NCBI GenBank assembly: GCA_910579055.1
Contig: CAJTSU010000030.1
Span: forward strand, 7,078 to 28,090
From: an uncultured Mailhella sp.
Lineage (GTDB): Bacteria > Desulfobacterota > Desulfovibrionia > Desulfovibrionales > Desulfovibrionaceae
Direction: 5' to 3'
DNA: 21,013 bases
How positions within the stretch are numbered: position 1 is the first letter of the stretch; each line of letters opens with the position of its first letter. The notes under the pieces are model-generated. The model was not told where the DNA came from, did no database searches, and saw only the letters and a list, made by a program, of their open reading frames with translations. Below are positions 1 through 6,720 of this stretch, piece by piece. Both the position numbers and the translations under genes were made by a program.

Positions 1-769
1 CCGTAATCAGCGGCACGCTGAGCTGAACCGCCGCCGCTCCGGCATAGGTGTAGCGCGGCATTACCGCATACCAGACCGCATAGCCCAGAGCCGAGGCCAG
101 GCCTCCCGCAGCCAGGGCCAGCATGACGCCCGTGGGGGTCAGGCTGGCCGGGAATTCCCCCGAAGCCGGCGCATCCGCAGCGAAAATACAGAGCTGCACG
201 GCGAATACCACGGGCACGCCGCGCAGAAAATTGCCCGCCGTATCCCGAAGGGGATGTGCCGAATTTTTTCCGAGAATGGAGTACATGCCCCAGGATGCTC
301 CGGAAAGGAACATCAGCGCGGCGCCGGAAGGCGACGGAGCGGAAAGGCCGGGCATGAGCAGAAAGAACAGCCCGGCCAGCGCCAGGAGCAGCCCGGCTCC
401 GAGCCGGAGCGTGAACGCTTCTCCGTGTGCGAGCCCCCAGGCGACCATGATGCCGGGCACGGCCGCGGCGATGATCAGCGTGCCCACGGCGGCGGGCAGC
501 TTTTGATAGGCCAGGGAAAAGAAAACCATGTAGGCCGCCAGGGCCAGAGCGGAAATCCAGCTCCCCCCATGCGGAGCCGGATCGCGCCGTGCGCGGGTAA
601 TCAGCCACAGCGCGGCCGCGCCGGAACTCATTCTGAGGCAGGCGTAGGACAGGGGAGGCATGCCTTCCTCCAGCAGTGCCATGCGGTTGAGCAGGGAATT
701 CCCGGCGAAAAGCGTCATGGCGAAGAGCGTGGCCCACAGAACAGGGGCGGTGATTCCGGATACGCGCAT
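1..769 (-). CDS. DMT/EamA-family permease, 3' end cut by window edge
   Basis: An open frame runs leftwards from an ATG at 769 to the window edge without a stop (256 codons seen). The start has a GGAGG 6 nt upstream (776-780). The protein is very hydrophobic, with a series of Ala/Leu/Gly-rich membrane segments. It begins MRVSGITAPVLWATLFAM and contains the features typical of drug/metabolite (EamA) permeases: an early SLLNRMAL segment, a mid-protein LIIAAAVPGIM stretch, and GASWGMYSILGK opening the second EamA repeat. EamA proteins usually have two five-helix repeats and about 290-300 residues, so roughly 40 residues are missing. It is the last visible gene of the leftward islA-islB-regulator series, 183 nt after the regulator and probably behind a terminator. 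The substrate is unknown; export of a metabolite is possible but unsupported. Confidence 0.8.
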   Translation of the reverse strand, partial: MRVSGITAPVLWATLFAMTLFAGNSLLNRMALLEEGMPPLSYACLRMSSGAAALWLITRARRDPAPHGGSWISALALAAYMVFFSLAYQKLPAAVGTLIIAAAVPGIMVAWGLAHGEAFTLRLGAGLLLALAGLFFLLMPGLSAPSPSGAALMFLSGASWGMYSILGKNSAHPLRDTAGNFLRGVPVVFAVQLCIFAADAPASGEFPASLTPTGVMLALAAGGLASALGYAVWYAVMPRYTYAGAAAVQLSVPLIT

Positions 770-898
770 GGCGTACCTCCCTTCGGGGACAAAAGACATT
801 CAGCGTACATGCAGAGGAAGGCGTGCCCGGTTTTTCGTTCGGAAGAGCCGTCACCGGAATACAGGACAGCCGTTCAGACGGGTGCCTGGCATGTGCGG

Positions 899-917
899 AA
901 AAAGCTCCGCGCCGGAG
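899..917 (-). terminator. Possible rho-independent terminator after the sigma-54 regulator gene
   Basis: On the minus strand CTCCG-GCG-CGGAG (5-bp stem, 3-nt loop) is followed by CTTTTT. It lies 36 nt past the stop of the regulator gene. The stem is short but GC-rich, so termination may be partial. The rest of the 183-nt gap (770-952) shows the ribosome binding site of the permease and no clear promoter. Confidence 0.45.
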
Positions 918-952
918 AGGGCGGAGAACCTTTCAGGGCGTGTTGCGGAGCG

Positions 953-2344
953 CTAGGAATCCCGTTTTCGGATTTTGCGGAAAACAGTACTGCGATTGAG
1001 CATGAACAGCTTGGAAACCTTGGGAACGGAGCCGTGGTATTTTATGGCCCGGATCAGGAAATCCCGTTCAACGTCCGCCATGATTTCGCGCAGTGGTCTG
1101 CCGCCGTTGAAGTCCTCATTGGCAAAGGGCAGGGAGGCTTCTTCCCCCGAAATGGACGAGGGCAGATCGCGCGGGGATATCTGCGTACCCTTGGCGGTAA
1201 TGACCAGAGTATGCACGACGTTCTGCAGTTCACGCACGTTGCCCGGCCAGCTGTAGCGTTCCAGGCTGTCCAGGGCGGAAGGCATGAAGGTCAGCCGCTT
1301 GTGATATCTGGCGCAGTAGCGTTCCAGGAAGGCCATGGCCATGGGGCGGATGGCGTCGGCCCGTTCCCGCAGGGGAGGAACAACCACGCTTGCGACATTG
1401 AGGCGGTAAAAGAGGTCACGCCGGAAGGTGCCCTTTTCCGCGCATTCGGCCAGATCCCGGTTGGTGGCGGCGATGACGCGCACGTCCGTGCGGCAGGTCT
1501 TTGTTCCGCCCACACGGACAAATTCTCCATCCTGGAGGACACGCAGCAGCCGGGTCTGCATGGGCATGGACAGTTCGCCCACTTCGTCAAGGAACACCGT
1601 GCCGCCCTTGGCCTGTTCAAAGTAGCCCGCCTTGCCCTTCTGCGAGGCTCCGGTAAAGGAGCCTGGTTCATAGCCGAACATTTCCGCTTCAATGAGCGAT
1701 TCGGAAATGCCGCCGCAGTCAATCTTGAGAAAGGGGCCGTCTTTGCGGGGGCTGATGCTGTGTACATGACGGGCGAACACATCCTTGCCCACGCCTGTTT
1801 CCCCCAGCAGCAGAAGCGTGGCGTCCGTCGCGGCCACCTGGCAGATGAAGCGCATGACCCCGTGCATGGCCGAGCTTTCGATGATGGGCTGGGCGGAACG
1901 CTGCTGTTCCTCCTCAATCTGCGTGTAGCTGGCCTGGATCTGCCGGATCTGGCGGTGCTGTTCGTCGAGCTTGTCGCGCATGGCGTCAAGCATGGTGATA
2001 TCGCGCGCAAAGGTGCATACCAGGCTGATACTGCCGTTTTTGTCAAAAACGGGAATACCGCTCAGCATGAGCTTTTTGCCGTTGTGCAGGGTTTGCACGC
2101 GGGAAACCGGTTTGCCTTCGCGCACGATTTCCGGGTTCAGAATCAGATCAAAGCCGCCCTCGGCGACAATGTCGCGCACCTGTCTGCCGCGCAGCTCCCC
2201 GAGCGTAAATCCGGTGAGCTGTTCATAAATGCGATTCACAAACAGGGTAGTGCCGTCCACATCGGAGATAAACACGCCATCGGGCATGGCGTTCAGGATA
2301 TCTTCCATCTGGGCGGAAATGATATTGCGTTCCGACTTTGGCAT
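953..2344 (-). CDS. PAS-AAA+-HTH sigma-54-dependent transcriptional activator, probable regulator of the isethionate genes
   Basis: 463 aa bacterial enhancer-binding protein. Residues about 11-120 form a PAS sensor domain (MPDGVFISDVDG to FARDITML). A short coiled coil (about 120-150) joins it to the AAA+ sigma-54 interaction domain: Walker A GETGVGKD 181-188, sigma-54 contact loop GSFTGA 228-233, Walker B GGTVFLDE 247-254, arginine-finger region FRRDLFYRLN 307-316, WPGNVREL 366-373. A C-terminal Fis-type helix-turn-helix occupies about 434-458. The usual GAFTGA loop reads GSFTGA, a variant seen in some activators. There is no response-regulator domain, so a ligand sensed by PAS is likely. 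The ATG at 2344 lacks a good Shine-Dalgarno; an in-frame stop just upstream limits extension. The gene lies 52 nt after islB, and sigma-54 promoters with shared palindromes lie ahead of islA and dctP. I infer that it activates both; its ligand is unknown. Confidence 0.9.
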   Translation of the reverse strand: MPKSERNIISAQMEDILNAMPDGVFISDVDGTTLFVNRIYEQLTGFTLGELRGRQVRDIVAEGGFDLILNPEIVREGKPVSRVQTLHNGKKLMLSGIPVFDKNGSISLVCTFARDITMLDAMRDKLDEQHRQIRQIQASYTQIEEEQQRSAQPIIESSAMHGVMRFICQVAATDATLLLLGETGVGKDVFARHVHSISPRKDGPFLKIDCGGISESLIEAEMFGYEPGSFTGASQKGKAGYFEQAKGGTVFLDEVGELSMPMQTRLLRVLQDGEFVRVGGTKTCRTDVRVIAATNRDLAECAEKGTFRRDLFYRLNVASVVVPPLRERADAIRPMAMAFLERYCARYHKRLTFMPSALDSLERYSWPGNVRELQNVVHTLVITAKGTQISPRDLPSSISGEEASLPFANEDFNGGRPLREIMADVERDFLIRAIKYHGSVPKVSKLFMLNRSTVFRKIRKRDS

Positions 2345-2396
2345 GGGAGATGACTATTGTTTTAAATTGCGGACTTTGCAAGGCCGTATCCGGAGG

Positions 2397-3344
2397 CTAC
2401 TGCGCTTTTTCAAAACGATCGCCGAGTATGCCTGCGGCGGTATCCTGCAGCCGGGCGAAATGTTCCGGATCAAGCTGCGCGTCGCCCATGGGCGGGGTTC
2501 GATCGAGAAAGACATATTTCTGCGTTCCCAGCCGATGGTAAGGGAGCAGTTCATACCGCACATGCCCTCCGAAGGGTTTCAGAAACTCGGCAATATCGCG
2601 CACGGCCTCCGGCGAGTCATTAAAGCCCGGCACGACGGGCGTGCGCGCCAGTATGACGCGGCTGTCATCCAGAGCGGCAAGCCGGGCGAAGTTTTCAAGA
2701 ATGCGTTCGTTGGGCCGGGAGGTCTGTGCCCTGTGCGTATCGGAATCCATGTGCTTGATGTCGAAAAGCACATAGGAAAGCAGGGGGGAGGCTTCTTCCA
2801 GCGTTTCCCAGGGGACGAGTCCGCAGGTTTCCACCGCGGCGCGCAGGCGGCGGCGCTTGGCCTCGCGCAGCAGCGCAAGGGCGAAATCGTGGTGAAACAG
2901 TGGTTCTCCGCCGGAAATGGTCAGGCCGCCCCTGGAACGGGCATAGAAAAACGCGTCCTGTTCCACCTTTGCCAGCACTTCATCCACGCTCTGTTCGGTG
3001 CCGTACACCAGCAGGCCCTGAGCGGGACAGGCCTGTGCGCAGGGGAAATCGCAGCCTTCGCATTTCGAGCGATCAACGGTCGCGCGGTTTTCCGGCGAGG
3101 GCACGATAGCGCCGCGCGGGCAGGCCTCAATGCAGTGACGGCATTTGTCCAGACCAAGGCAGCGTCCGGTGTTGACCGCAAGCTCCGGCCCGGAGTTCTG
3201 GGATTCCGGATTGCTGCACCAGCGGCAGCGCAGCGGACAGCCCTTGCTGAACACGATGGTGCGGATGCCGGGGCCGTCATGTACGGAATATTTCTGGATA
3301 TTGAAAATGACGCCCCGCGTCTTTTTGTCTTCAAACATGCCCAT
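2397..3344 (-). CDS. islB: Glycyl radical enzyme activase (radical SAM), IslB type
   Basis: 315 aa using the ATG at 3344, which has GGGGGA 6 nt upstream; a longer reading from 3443 has no such signal. The radical-SAM motif CPLRCRWC is at 36-43 (Cys 36, 40, 43). The ferredoxin-like insert typical of activases of non-PFL glycyl radical enzymes follows, with two Cys clusters: 62, 68, 71, 75 and 95, 98, 102, 106. The SAM-binding GGEP motif is at 145-148. The family reductively cleaves S-adenosylmethionine to abstract a hydrogen from the partner enzyme's C-terminal glycine. The partner is almost surely IslA, encoded 262 nt upstream on the same strand. The symbol is given by linkage to islA; sequence alone cannot separate activases of different glycyl radical enzymes. 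Confidence 0.92.
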   Translation of the reverse strand: MGMFEDKKTRGVIFNIQKYSVHDGPGIRTIVFSKGCPLRCRWCSNPESQNSGPELAVNTGRCLGLDKCRHCIEACPRGAIVPSPENRATVDRSKCEGCDFPCAQACPAQGLLVYGTEQSVDEVLAKVEQDAFFYARSRGGLTISGGEPLFHHDFALALLREAKRRRLRAAVETCGLVPWETLEEASPLLSYVLFDIKHMDSDTHRAQTSRPNERILENFARLAALDDSRVILARTPVVPGFNDSPEAVRDIAEFLKPFGGHVRYELLPYHRLGTQKYVFLDRTPPMGDAQLDPEHFARLQDTAAGILGDRFEKAQ

Positions 3345-3381
3345 GGTGTTTCCCCCGGAGCTGGAGCATTTGAATTCTCTG

Positions 3382-3402
3382 TTGTAGAATACGGTTCTAC
3401 AA
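3382..3402. promoter_or_regulatory. Perfect inverted repeat upstream of islB
   Basis: TTGTAGAA (3382-3389) and TTCTACAA (3395-3402) are perfect 8-bp arms around a 5-nt spacer, 38 nt upstream of the islB start. There is no T-tract, so it resembles a protein-binding operator or an RNA hairpin in the islA-islB transcript rather than a terminator. I found no second copy of this sequence in the window. Confidence 0.4.
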
Positions 3403-3469
3403 TAGAGCCCATCTGAACTCTCTGTTAACGTGTGTGGCTGCAATACCGCAATTAACCTGCGGAGCAGCG

Positions 3470-3500
3470 CGCTGCGCTCGCGTCTCCGGCGGTTAAAGGA
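3470..3500. repeat. Dispersed intergenic repeat fragment, copy 1
   Basis: GCTGCGCTCGCGTCTCCGGC and the following GGTTAAAGGA closely match the stretch at about 17969-17998 (GCTACGCTCGCGCCTCCGGC, then GGTCAAGGAA). Both copies are in non-coding gaps. This one lies in the 262-nt islA-islB gap, which otherwise holds the hairpin at 3564-3591 and the inverted repeat at 3382-3402. Confidence 0.5.
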
Positions 3501-3563
3501 GCATGCTTCTCTTTATCAACCGTAAACTTGAACAGAACCTCTCGAAAATGCCCTGGAGAGGGA

Positions 3564-3591
3564 GGGAAGAGCCTTTCAGAAGGCTCTTCCC
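3564..3591 (-). terminator. 12-bp hairpin just after islA, without T-tract
   Basis: Arms 3564-3575 and 3580-3591 pair perfectly over 12 bp around a TCAG loop, beginning 15 nt after the islA stop. On the transcribed (minus) strand the sequence after the stem is C-rich rather than T-rich. It is therefore more likely an mRNA-stabilising or attenuating hairpin that sets the islA:islB ratio than a full terminator. Confidence 0.55.
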
Positions 3592-3606
3592 GGTTGATAC
3601 GCGCAA

Positions 3607-6105
3607 TTACATGGCTTCGTGATCGGTACGCGCTATGAGGTCGTTCTGCAGGTCAGGGCTGAGATCGACGAAATAGGCGCTGTAACCGGCGATGCGGACA
3701 ATGAGATTACGGTACTTCTGCGGGTCGTGCTGGGCGGCTATGAGGGTTTCCCTGTTCAGCACGTTGAACTGCACATGCCACAGCTTCAGGTCGCAGAAGG
3801 TACGGATGAAGTCCACCAGCTTTTCCGTGCCCTGATCGCCCTGTACGCTTTTGGGGGTGAACTTGATGTTCACCAGACGGGCGGCGCGGGCGCGCATGCC
3901 CATGTTCTTGGTGGCCGCGTTGGAAAGCAGCACGGCGGTGGGGCCGTGAACATCCGCGCCGTGCGAGGCGGAAGAGCCGTCGGACAGCGGGAACCATTCG
4001 GCGCGGCCGTTGGGCGTGGCGGAAACCACCTTGCCGAAGGGCACATGCGAGGTAAAGGGCACATAGCGCACGTCGTTGTTGATGCCCAGATCCTTGCTGT
4101 ACTTTGCCGCGTATTCCACGGAGATGCGATCCAGCTCCTTGCCGATGGCGTCGGCGTAGGGATCGTTGTTGCCGTAGCAGGGCGCGGATCTCAGCAGGGC
4201 GCGCACATCCTCGTAGCCTTCAAAATCGGCGTCAATGGCGGCCAGCACCTGATCCATGGTCAGGCGCTTTTCCTCATACACGAACTTCTTGATGGCGGAG
4301 AGCGAATCCACCACCGTGCCCAGCCCCATGAATTCAAAGTAGCCCAGATCCACGCCTTCGGGGATGTGCGGCTGGTGCAGATCGAGGCAGTGCTTCATGC
4401 ACAGATCGTGCAGGGCGGAGCCCATGGGCTGGGCAAAGTGCCGGGCACGAATCTGGATGATCAGATACTGCTGGATGAACGCGGTACGCAGGAACAGCAT
4501 ATGCTGCTGCCTGTACGCGTCCCAGAACTGTTCCCAGGTTTCAAACCCGCGGGGATCGCCCGTTTCCACGCCCAGCGCCCGGTCGCCGTACTTTTTCATG
4601 CGGCCGTTGCGCAGTGTCATTTCCACGGCGGCGGCAAAGTTGATGTACGCGCCGCCGGAGGTATAGGTGTCGCGGTTGGGCATGCGCGCTTCGGCGCAGC
4701 CGGAAACGGCGTAATCAAGCGCCTCTTCAAAGGTTGCGCCCTTGGAGACATAGAGGGGGATGATTTCCTCGTCGTTGAGCAGTTTGGGGAAGCCCGCGCC
4801 GTCCTTGATGGTTTCCGCCACGTCCCAGAGGTAGCTTTCCGGCGCGCGGGAATGGATGCGCGCGGCGAGATCGGGGTAGTGCAGCGGAAACTCGCGCTTG
4901 GATTTCAGAATGAGGTGGGTCAGTTCATTGGTGGCGTCGCAGCCTTCCGGCGTCTGCCCGCCCACGGTCACGGCCTCCCAGTGAGCGTAACCTTCGTTGA
5001 AGGCGCCGCCGGTGGGGGAAATGTACATGTCGATGAACTCGGCCATGCCCACCCACATGCATTCCAGAAGTTCCATGGCCTTTTCCTCGGTAATCTTCCC
5101 CTCTTCAATATCCTTGATATAGTAGGGGTAGAAATACTGGTCCATGCGGCCGTTGGAAATGGTGGTGCCGGTCTTCTGTTCCATACGGCTGAACATCTGC
5201 ACGAACCACTGGCTTTGCACGGCCTCGTAAAAGTCACGGGCGGGTTCGGCGGGGACGCGTTCGGCATTCTCCGCCATGCGCAGCAGTTCCGCCTTGCGTT
5301 CGGGGTTCTGTTCCTTCGCGGCCATTTCGCGGGCCAGGGCCGCATGACGGCGCGCCCACAGGACAATGGCGTCGCTCACAATGACAACGGCTTCCAGAAA
5401 CGGCTTCTTTTCGCACATGTCCTTGGGGCTCAAGGGATCAAGCGCGGCCAGCTTTTCCTGCGCCTCGCGCTTGATGTCGTTGAAGCCGCGCCGGAGCACC
5501 TTGGCATAGTCATGAACCCACTGGATGGACGAGCGGAAGGAAGAGGTTTCATTAACAATGAAACGGGAGATAAGACCTTCAGGATCGTCGTAGGTCAGCT
5601 TGTGTACTTCCGGCGGCAGAGAGGCGTTGAGATCTTCATGGTACGTCTTGCCTTTCCAGTAGGGGGCGATTTCCTCCACCACGCGCCTGGCGTCGCCTTC
5701 CGTGATGTACGCCGGGGATTGCTGGCGGGTGGGCAGATCGCGTACGGCGATATCCAGAAAGTCCCCGTCCAGTTCGGGATACAGAATGCCGTAGCGGCCG
5801 TCGCAGCCCGCGCGGCCGAGCAGGAGCTGATCTTCCTGCACGCACACGGAGATGTTTTTCGCAATGTGCATCAGGGCTTTGGCCCAGCGCAGAGTAAGAT
5901 GCTCGCCTTCCGTCTGCCGCATGGATTCGGTGAAATACAGTGCGCGCTCGATGTCGATGCGCGGCTTCTGTCCGTCAAACCGTTCCAGCAGGCGGAACAC
6001 GCGGGGATGAGTTTTGCGGAAATGGTTTTCCTTGCCCTGAATCTTTTCCTGCAGGCGTTCTTCCTGTGGGGAGAGGCAGGGGCATGCGCTGGAGATTGCG
6101 TTCAT
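3607..6105 (-). CDS. islA: Isethionate sulfite-lyase (glycyl radical enzyme)
   Basis: 832 aa from the ATG at 6105 (GGAG 8 nt upstream). A longer frame to 6192 would begin inside the -24/-12 promoter, so it is rejected. This is a PFL-like glycyl radical enzyme with catalytic Cys470 and Glu472 in SGCAEARM and the radical Gly807 in RIAGYSAYF. From memory, the published Bilophila IslA active site is R189, Q193, W374, C468, E470, R678, F682 and G805. Here R191, Q195, W376, C470, E472, R680, F684 and G807 all fit with a constant offset of +2. That supports C-S cleavage of isethionate to acetaldehyde and sulfite, and not choline, glycerol or PFL chemistry. Activation would be by IslB downstream. No obvious N-terminal microcompartment-targeting extension is visible. 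A related sulfonate lyase (dihydroxypropanesulfonate) is the main alternative. Confidence 0.93.
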   Translation of the reverse strand: MNAISSACPCLSPQEERLQEKIQGKENHFRKTHPRVFRLLERFDGQKPRIDIERALYFTESMRQTEGEHLTLRWAKALMHIAKNISVCVQEDQLLLGRAGCDGRYGILYPELDGDFLDIAVRDLPTRQQSPAYITEGDARRVVEEIAPYWKGKTYHEDLNASLPPEVHKLTYDDPEGLISRFIVNETSSFRSSIQWVHDYAKVLRRGFNDIKREAQEKLAALDPLSPKDMCEKKPFLEAVVIVSDAIVLWARRHAALAREMAAKEQNPERKAELLRMAENAERVPAEPARDFYEAVQSQWFVQMFSRMEQKTGTTISNGRMDQYFYPYYIKDIEEGKITEEKAMELLECMWVGMAEFIDMYISPTGGAFNEGYAHWEAVTVGGQTPEGCDATNELTHLILKSKREFPLHYPDLAARIHSRAPESYLWDVAETIKDGAGFPKLLNDEEIIPLYVSKGATFEEALDYAVSGCAEARMPNRDTYTSGGAYINFAAAVEMTLRNGRMKKYGDRALGVETGDPRGFETWEQFWDAYRQQHMLFLRTAFIQQYLIIQIRARHFAQPMGSALHDLCMKHCLDLHQPHIPEGVDLGYFEFMGLGTVVDSLSAIKKFVYEEKRLTMDQVLAAIDADFEGYEDVRALLRSAPCYGNNDPYADAIGKELDRISVEYAAKYSKDLGINNDVRYVPFTSHVPFGKVVSATPNGRAEWFPLSDGSSASHGADVHGPTAVLLSNAATKNMGMRARAARLVNIKFTPKSVQGDQGTEKLVDFIRTFCDLKLWHVQFNVLNRETLIAAQHDPQKYRNLIVRIAGYSAYFVDLSPDLQNDLIARTDHEAM

Positions 6106-6180
6106 GATCCGACTCCATATTGTTTGCAGTGTTGCGTGGATGAGTAGCTTCACGTTTTGCGACGGAAGTGCGCTCTCTCT

Positions 6181-6196
6181 TGCATGAGTCATGCCG
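6181..6196 (-). promoter_or_regulatory. Sigma-54 (-24/-12) promoter of islA
   Basis: The minus strand reads CGGCATGACTCATGCA against consensus TGGCAC-N5-TTGCA, with the GG and GC dinucleotides correctly spaced. Transcription would start near 6170, leaving a leader of about 65 nt before the islA ATG at 6105. Confidence 0.75.
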
Positions 6197-6283
6197 ATTC
6201 AGGTAATATGGTGAATTAAATAGGATTTTAGGATGCTTTCCCAGTTGCCGACGGCTCTGTGGGGAGCAGCGAAAGGAAGGGGA

Positions 6284-6299
6284 GGCGCATTTATGCGAC
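6284..6299. promoter_or_regulatory. Enhancer palindrome copy 1 (islA side)
   Basis: GGCGCA-TTTA-TGCGAC: 11 of 12 arm positions match the perfect copy GTCGCA-N4-TGCGAC at 6465-6480. Its centre is about 97 bp from the -24 element of the islA promoter. Confidence 0.65.
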
Positions 6300-6335
6300 A
6301 CATTGAGGGGAAAACAGCATTTTATCAGATGCCGA

Positions 6336-6351
6336 GTTGCAATTTTGCGAC
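6336..6351. promoter_or_regulatory. Enhancer palindrome copy 2 (islA side)
   Basis: GTTGCA-ATTT-TGCGAC matches the palindrome at 11 of 12 arm positions. It is centred 52 bp (about five helical turns) from copy 1. A weaker look-alike ending TACGAC follows at 6358-6373. Confidence 0.65.
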
Positions 6352-6445
6352 TTAAAAGGCTGATTTTTACGACAGGGAAGCAAATTCAAAAATAATAACG
6401 TATGATACTACAGAATTATACAAAAAATAAGAGTTTTTCCGATTA

Positions 6446-6461
6446 GTCGCTGTTTTGAGAT
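6446..6461. promoter_or_regulatory. Enhancer palindrome copy 3 (dctP side, degenerate)
   Basis: GTCGCT-GTTT-TGAGAT keeps 9 of 12 arm positions. It lies 19 bp from the perfect copy, so the two could bind neighbouring dimers on about the same face of the DNA. Confidence 0.5.
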
Positions 6462-6464
6462 GTA

Positions 6465-6480
6465 GTCGCAAAAATGCGAC
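6465..6480. promoter_or_regulatory. Enhancer palindrome copy 4 (dctP side, perfect)
   Basis: GTCGCA-AAAA-TGCGAC is a perfect 6-bp palindrome with a 4-nt spacer, centred about 95 bp upstream of the -24 element of the dctP promoter. This mirrors copy 1 relative to islA. Confidence 0.7.
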
Positions 6481-6565
6481 CATTTCGGGCACCAGAAAAA
6501 ACTTGTTTGTCTTTTATTTATTGAAATATAAGGATTTTTATATTTTTTTCAAAACGGAACATGGT

Positions 6566-6581
6566 TGGCATTATTTGTGCA
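6566..6581 (+). promoter_or_regulatory. Sigma-54 (-24/-12) promoter of dctP
   Basis: TGGCATTATTTGTGCA fits TGGCAC-N5-TTGCA with correct GG-to-GC spacing. The start of transcription would be near 6592, giving a leader of about 128 nt. Confidence 0.8.
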
Positions 6582-6618
6582 AGAAGGCGCATATATTTCG
6601 GCGGCGCAGTCGGAATGC

Positions 6619-6686
6619 CTTCGCGCTTGGCGAAAGGGAGAGCGACTCCCTTGGCGCGCGGGCTTCCCGCGCCCGGGCGCTGCCCG
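6619..6686 (+). promoter_or_regulatory. Structured dctP leader with four tandem hairpins
   Basis: Between the predicted start near 6592 and the ATG at 6721 there are successive stems. They are CCTTCGC with GCGAAAGG (one bulge, about 6619-6638), AAGGGAG with CTCCCTT (6634-6652, overlapping the first and so partly exclusive), GCGCGGG-CTT-CCCGCGC (6656-6672) and CGGGC-GCT-GCCCG (6674-6686). The overlap of the first two would allow alternative folds. I do not recognise a known riboswitch. Confidence 0.45.
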
Positions 6687-6720
6687 CATGGCCGGCACGT
6701 TCAAAACAGGAGACAGGATC

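Noticed and set aside
254..2353. Plus-strand open frame of about 700 codons opposite the permease and first activator
   Set aside because: Antisense to two clear genes; the translation is rich in Gly, His, Arg and Gln with no recognisable domain.
2229..3416. Plus-strand open frame opposite islB
   Set aside because: It overlaps the full activase gene with its Cys motifs and has no independent support.
3619..6147. Open frame of more than 800 codons on the plus strand opposite islA
   Set aside because: It is the antisense of a strongly recognised gene, has a low-complexity Gly/His/Ala/Val-rich translation and no ribosome binding site or family motif. High GC coding DNA often leaves such mirror frames open.
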